DNA of 64,000 nucleotides from positions 4,836,001-4,900,000 of the forward strand of contig NC_064677.1 of the NCBI RefSeq assembly GCF_023278565.1. Reading direction: 5' to 3'. Source of the stretch: Colletotrichum lupini (taxonomy: Eukaryota; Ascomycota; Sordariomycetes; Glomerellales; Glomerellaceae). A model generated the notes under the pieces. The model saw nothing but the letters and a program-made list of their open reading frames with translations, did no database searches and was not told where the DNA came from. Of this stretch, positions 58,975-64,000 are shown piece by piece. The first letter of the stretch is position 1; every line of letters starts with the position of its first letter. Made by a program: the position numbers and the translations under genes.

Positions 58975-61048
58975 TCATGACGCATATTGATTCTGCCATC
59001 GCAGCAGGTCTCGCGTGAGGGCATCCATCATTTCCACGCAATTCAATGCTTTAAAATCTTTCGACTCCGGCCCATTCCCGTCTGTTGCTGCAGTGCCGAT
59101 TGGTGAATTCTTTGCTACTGCGGAGTCGCCGTTGACGCTAATCTTTGGCGCATCTGGCGCAGCCGTTGCGCGAGGACTTTGTTGTTGGGAGCTATTCTGG
59201 CTACTCCTGGATCCCGGCAGTGCTTCGCCAGCCAATTCCACTTGGGTTTTGGAAATGAAGTCGAGGAACGCCGAAACTCTGCGTTTCATGTCGTTCATCG
59301 ATACTTTGCTTTGCGCACTGTTTGCTTTTGTCCGGGTGTGCTTGGGGTGGTCGGAATGGGAGTGTTTGCTGGTACTAGCGCTAGTATGGTCGTCATGATT
59401 CCGGCCAATGTCTCTAGACATTGACCTTGCTGGTGTGTCTTCGTTATCGTCGCGGTCTTTTGTGTATTGATTTCGACCCTTGCCCCTCTTCTGGTTGTTA
59501 CGACTGGTCTTCTTGTGTGAGCTTCCGACCGGTGCCTGATTCGCAGGCGGAGTATCCGGGGTCGGGGCAGAGGACGGTGGCGCCTCGACAGGCACCACAG
59601 GCTCGGTGGTCGGTTTGACAGCAGGCCGAGCTGTCGCGAGGGGGACCTCTTCTGGCGGATCCGATTCTGTGCCCACGTGAGCTTCAGATTCCTTACCCGG
59701 ATTTACAGGAGTCGTACCCTCAGCTCTCCTACGATCTGCACGACCCTTCCGTCGATTGGCTGCTTCCGCTCGCTGGCGATCGCGCTCTTCTCGATCCGAC
59801 TTTTCACGTTGCGTACGTGTGCCGCGAGGCTTCTTTGGTTGGCCATTTCTACCCGTACTTTCTTCGTCTGTTTCATCCTCGATGGCTTCGGTCTTCTCTG
59901 GGGGCGGTGACATTGATGGCGAACTGGTTCGCTGTCTCTTGAGGCTTGCCGAGTTCCTGGGACTGTTAGCGGGAGTCAGCGTAGTGAAAGATTGAAGACT
60001 CACTCAAGACTGTCACTGCGACCTCGCTTCGTTCGTCTTGACGTAGTCTCCGTGGGCTCCGAAATGGTTTCTTCTTTGCTGGCCTCGATGGCCCGCCGCA
60101 ATTGTTCATCCTCATCGTATGCGGCATCCCGGCTGTTCATTGTTGACCTCCGCTTCGAGGCCTGGGTAGCAGAAGAAGCGCGGCCCCCGTTCCTGCCTGA
60201 TTCTCTGGGCGATCTGGTGCCATCCTTAACTAATGAGGCGGCTCGGGATGTTGCGCGCGACGGACGATTGAGAGGCAAGTAGTTTGAGTACCGTTGTCTG
60301 AGGAGCAAAAAATCAGCATTGTTAAGGTAATAAGAGGTGTTGCTGGTTGAGCCTCGCCGCATCCGAGTACAAGTCTTCCGGTGACCTCGCCGCCGACCGA
60401 CGCTTTCCAGCCAATGGCGGATTTGTGGGCGACGATTCACCGAGAGCTTCTGGACGGAAGGTGGAATGCTTACCCGTTGGCTGCTGCGTGGATCTTGTGC
60501 AAATCCTTGCGACACTTTTCGCAAAAGTACTCATCGGGAGAGCTCTCCTCGGTGAAAATGCCGACACAAGCACCATGCTGCCAGACTTTGCAGACGTCGC
60601 ACTGGACGAAGAGACCAGAGACCTCATCTGACAACTCGATGCTAGCGAAGAAGTCGGCCTCTGGGTTCTGTTTCCCGTGCTTGGAGTCCTCTTCAAAGGG
60701 CGGAGGTCCCGGGTATTCGTCGAAACCACATACGCAGCGTACGGACTCGTCGTCCTCTTGGACGTCGTCACTGCCGGTGGCCATATCGTAGGGATCGACA
60801 CGAGGCTTGTCGCGAGCGTCCTCTTGCGCGCGGGTTCGGCGCCGTGAGGGGAGGGCGTCCTCCAGGTCTTCGGGTGGCTCCGAAGAGAGCGAGGCGCTCG
60901 GGGTTGACTTGGCGGAAGAGGTCTTGTTGAGGGATCTGGTCGTTCGTTCGCCGCGACTCGAAAGACTCGAAGTTGTCGAGGATTGCTGTGATTGAGAGAC
61001 TGTGTTGCCTCGGGCTCGTGAAGAACGTCGAGGGGAGGGTGGTGCCAT
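58975..61048 (-). CDS. PHD-finger transcription regulator (Cti6-like)
   Basis: Exons 60474-61048, 60004-60297 and 58975-59956 give 616 residues. One PHD finger lies at about residues 103-183: CVCG ... CDVCKVWQHGACVG ... YFCEKCRKDLH, with the C4HC3 order complete and about 40 residues between the first and second cysteine pairs. Cti6 of yeast and its relatives read histone marks as part of the Rpd3L deacetylase complex, so a chromatin role is likely by analogy. The post-PHD part SNYLPLNRPSRATSRAASL begins exon 2 and is typical of the family. The rest is disordered: RKGRADRRRAEG basic patches and Pro/Thr/Ser-rich runs. A conserved-looking helix near 500 (MKRRVSAFLDFISKTQVEL) and a C-terminal helix (MMDALTRDLLRWQNQYAS) stand out. 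The second intron is only 47 bp and has two possible acceptors. Confidence 0.88.
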
Positions 61049-62040
61049 TGAGGCAGCGTAAGGGGACGGCGGAGAGAGAGAGGAGGAGGAGGGTGGAGGA
61101 AGAGTTCGGAAGAGCGAGGAGGAGGGGAGGAAGAGTCGGCGGCGGCGTGTGAGTGACGCAGTAAAGGATGTCGCAGTCGCAAGAGTTGAAGCCAGAAGGC
61201 AGAGAGTAGAATTGGAATGTCGGGGCGAGGGGGAAGATTGGTAAGGTAAGGTAACGAGAGTGGGCAGAGAGCAGGTCGGGTGGGTTGTTGTGGTTGTAGT
61301 GGGAGGGCAATCGTGCGAGCGAGAGAGAGAGAGCAGGTAGCAAGAAATGGATGGGCGCGACTCGCAGTCCGGGCTAGTGAGAAGGGAGGATTCGGGTACT
61401 CGAGCAATGCTTTTGAGGGGATCGAACAGTTCGCATATCTGACAATCGAGGACAATGTAGATTCATGTCGTTACGGGTCGGTAGAGTGAAGAAGAGGAGA
61501 GAGAGGAGCCGGCGTGGGGAGGTAGAAAAGGTCAGAGAAAGAGTGCGCCCTGGGAGAATGGTTCTCTGGGTGAAGGAAAACCGACAGGCGACAGACCAGC
61601 AGCACCGCACTTCTTTCGGGCTTGTAAAGTGTGGTGCGGCAGCCTCTTTGGCTCTGGTCTGCAGGAGCTGCCACTGCGTCTGCCACTGCCCTCCGAGCAA
61701 CGCACCCAGGGAAAAGAGCAGCTTTGCGGGGCTGGGGCCAGGTGCTGCCAATGGGCTGCCGTCTACCAATGGCTGCACAGGTGATTGTGGTGCATAAGTC
61801 CCTGCACAAAACAGAAGAGAGGAAGGGATCTCGGGGGCGGAGGTGGGATGGGATGGGAATTGTGTTGTGCGTCTTGTGCTGTGCCGCCGTCGGAAAAACC
61901 ATGGCGATGACAGTCTGTGTACTCGCGACTTTGGGCGGCACTGTGCTTCTCCCACAAATTGCCCTCCAAAAAGGCAGAAAATCGGAGTACCTGAGACCAG
62001 CCAACTGAGCAGCATCAGGGATTTTCTTCCGAACCCACTC

Positions 62041-62080
62041 TCCATGGTCTCTCCCATGGTCTCTCCCATGGCCTCTCCCA
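62041..62080. repeat. Short tandem repeat, 12-bp unit x3
   Basis: CCATGGTCTCTC is repeated three times with one change (CCATGGCCTCTC). Confidence 0.85.
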
Positions 62081-62364
62081 GAGTCCCAAGCACAGGTCCC
62101 CCGCCCAAAGCTACAGTTCATGATTTTCCCCTGCCAACGGTGCTCGTCTACCTAATCTCCAAGCCCAATTTACCACCCGCTCTCCCGCCGTCTCTCCATT
62201 CTGCATTCTGCGGCGAGTCACTTTGATGCACAGCACACAGTGTGTGTGCATCCCTTCTCTTTCCACTTCCACCTCAATCACTTTAAACCCTTCCGTGCTC
62301 CGTCGCTCCGTCGTCACTTTCTCTCGCCTGTCCGCCTCGAGCTTTGGGTTCTGGATCCATCAGG

Positions 62365-62367
<3 letters not shown>

Positions 62368-62433
<66 letters not shown>

Positions 62434-62514
62434 CCCCCCCCCCCCTTTCTCCCCCCCTCCCCCCCCGGGCTTTGGGGTTTGCCCCCCCCGGCCCCCCCCC
62501 CCCCCCCCCCCCCC
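62368..62514. repeat. Poly-C tract complex
   Basis: A pure run of 65 C (62368-62432) is followed, after a G, by further C runs broken by a few T and G, ending near 62514. All six frames translate as poly-Pro or poly-Gly and none is a gene. Confidence 0.9.
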
Positions 62515-63098
62515 AAAGGCCCGCCCCAACCTCCCACCCCGACCAGTCCATCCGCAGCGGAGCCCTGGCTTGCTTATCTAATGCGTTTCGACCGGCCCTC
62601 GTTGACCTACGTCTCCTAATCACACACCAGACATTATCAAATGCTGTCATTAGCAATCAAAGCTGGGAAATTCGGTACCAACGCTGACTTTCCCACACTT
62701 CGTTCAGAGCTCGAGCAACCTAGCAGCCGCCTTTGCATTTTACCTGAACTGTGTTTTGCGCCTGACTGCACACTCTGCTTATTCTAGCTCTTGGGTGCCC
62801 AAAGTCGAACACGGAGCAAACCCGGCCGAATTCTGGTGGACCGAGTTGGTATGCCCGCTCCCCTCTTCTGGCGAACAAGTAGAGGTCCGCTCGTACCTTA
62901 CCTGAGCCTCTTTGCGCAGCGCTCCCTTGATTCGTTCAAGGGTAGGAGGAAACTATCGATCGGACCTGGTTGAACGTGCAGCATATGTTTGTCTGGCTTG
63001 TCGTTGGGCCAGCTCTCTATTGCCGACATACGCTGATGGTTGGGCAAACTCAGGAATCAAGGGTTACGAGCTCCTCCCGCATTTAATACGAATCCATA

Positions 63099-63115
63099 CC
63101 CCCCCCCCCCCCCCC
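63099..63115. repeat. Poly-C run
   Basis: Seventeen consecutive C. Confidence 0.9.
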
Positions 63116-63546
63116 TCTCGAACCTCCCAACCCACCACCGAACGAGAGCCTTTTTCTGCTTCAACAACACCAATACGAACCCCCCCGTCGCACTGCTAGC
63201 AGCCTCAAGCTTCGTAACGTGAATCGCCCTGTCCGCGTTGGCCTGCCTTGCATGGCTTGTAGCATGAGGTGTTATGGGTATGCGTCGCTCTTCTCCAAGT
63301 TCAACTCCCGCCACCACCTTGCCATACCCACCTTCTCGACCACTGCTTTCGAAGGATGCTGCCACTATAACCCTCCGGCGAATGTCAGGCGCTGCTTCGC
63401 CGGCGCTCGAGACTCTGGAGCTGGCTGTGGCGGCCGACTGCACAGGTCATGCGCCTTTGAAACTCACCGGCCTGAGGCTTTACCATTCGACCGAGAAGCT
63501 TGCTAACCTCGATGGTTCTTATGCGGAAGCAGGTCATAATCGAACA

Positions 63547-64000
63547 ATGTCTCCCGAAAGCGTTTCCTCTCTATTCCCCCAGAGACCGATTCGTCCTTTG
63601 CCGAAGCGTCGCTTGAGGGAACGCCTCTCTCCCGAGGTGGCGGACTCCATCGACTACCCCCCTGCAAACCACAACAGTAGTCCTCTGTTCTACTACCCAA
63701 ATATCGTGCGAGATGAGATGCCCTTCAGGGCAGGAGGCTTGAACGGTGCGAGTCGAGGTAATGGAGGGTATGGAGGAGCAACCCGAGGAACACCAGCGAT
63801 TGGAGAGAGTGACGAGGAGGAATTAGCCCTGAGCAGCAGCAAAGTGGTTCGGCGTTCACATCCAGAGATACTCAACCGCGTCTCAACGAAGCCTCCGAAA
63901 CCGGAACACTCCAAGCACCCCAGTCCTCAGCCGCCACCTTCGACAACATCCTCAGCAGATGGGTACGAATCGTTCGAGAACACCAATAACAAGAAGAAGA
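63547..64000 (+). CDS. 5' part of an unidentified gene, runs off the window
   Basis: From the ATG at 63547 (context aacaATGtct) the frame stays open for 151 codons to the window end. The N-terminus MSPESVSSLFPQRPIRPLP is followed by KRRLRERLSPEVADSIDYPP, LFYYPNIVRDE, a Gly-rich stretch, an acidic ESDEEELALSSSK motif and Pro/Ser-rich sequence. Codon use is like that of the neighbours and no stop occurs, so it is very likely a real coding exon. The RPIRPLPKRRLRERLSPE block looks like a conserved short motif of fungal proteins, but I cannot name the family. The C-terminal part is missing, so domains cannot be judged. Confidence 0.75.
   Translation, partial: MSPESVSSLFPQRPIRPLPKRRLRERLSPEVADSIDYPPANHNSSPLFYYPNIVRDEMPFRAGGLNGASRGNGGYGGATRGTPAIGESDEEELALSSSKVVRRSHPEILNRVSTKPPKPEHSKHPSPQPPPSTTSSADGYESFENTNNKKK

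Larger units (their letters stand above)
61049..63546. other. Long divergent upstream region, 2.5 kb
   Basis: Between the divergent starts of the PHD gene and the last gene. Contains a TCTCCCATGG-type tandem repeat (62041-62080), long C runs (62368-62513 and 63099-63115) and short frames without support. Parts may be 5' UTR; an upstream non-coding or coding exon of the last gene cannot be ruled out. Confidence 0.5.

Noticed and set aside
61374..62121. Two overlapping minus-strand frames of 216-244 codons upstream of the PHD gene
   Set aside because: Low-complexity, partly from a tandem repeat, in overlapping frames with no domain; probably 5' UTR or promoter.
62223..62687. Poly-Pro and poly-Gly frames in both directions
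   Set aside because: Produced by the long C tract, which translates openly in every frame.

Overview
The window is nuclear DNA of a filamentous ascomycete (Pezizomycotina, most likely a Sordariomycete; a Glomerellales/Colletotrichum-like genome is an inference I cannot prove). Supporting signs are genes split by short introns (47-90 bp, GT...AG, with CTAAC/CTGAC branch sites), typical mould gene families (NACHT-ankyrin receptor, 2EXR protein, RTA1 protein, NpgA-type phosphopantetheinyl transferase, CX8CX5CX3H zinc finger), a dispersed 5S rRNA gene, and an AT-rich retrotransposon mutated by repeat-induced point mutation (RIP).

Layout. 1-3.9 kb: gene-poor, with a 5S rRNA gene (1155-1273) and a small mitochondrial-type membrane protein. 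3.9-7.9 kb: four-exon NACHT-ankyrin (fungal NLR) gene. 8.6-10.3 kb: fumarase (minus), divergent from a proline-rich annexin at 12.1-14.3 kb, which converges on a Cys-rich/RS-rich protein of unknown role (14.5-16.1 kb). 16.8-24.1 kb: conventional myosin II heavy chain (2397 aa), divergent from a Red1/ZFC3H1-type zinc-finger protein in five exons (25.5-29.3 kb). 30.3-31.5 kb: RTA1-like seven-helix protein. 32.8-35.1 kb: five-exon membrane-anchored steryl-ester lipase, divergent from the CX9C protein Pet191 (36.0-36.4 kb).

36.4-47.4 kb is an 11-kb gene desert. It holds a tRNA-like A/B-box element near 37.2 kb and a complete 6313-bp Ty3/Gypsy chromovirus (39609-45921, minus strand) with two 223-bp LTRs, a CTAG target duplication, and decayed gag, protease, reverse transcriptase, integrase and chromodomain. 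It sits inside older AT-rich repeat DNA.

47.4-64 kb is gene-dense again: 4'-phosphopantetheinyl transferase, a 2EXR-domain protein, a short-chain dehydrogenase, a Bor1-like anion transporter, the mitochondrial GTPase Mtg1, a Cti6-like PHD-finger protein, and the 5' end of an unidentified gene that runs off the window.

Most genes are unrelated housekeeping genes; I see no operon-like or biosynthetic cluster. Exon boundaries were derived by hand from splice signals, frame closure and agreement with remembered family sequence patterns, so single-exon edges could shift by a few bases. All multi-exon models close in frame to their stop codons.
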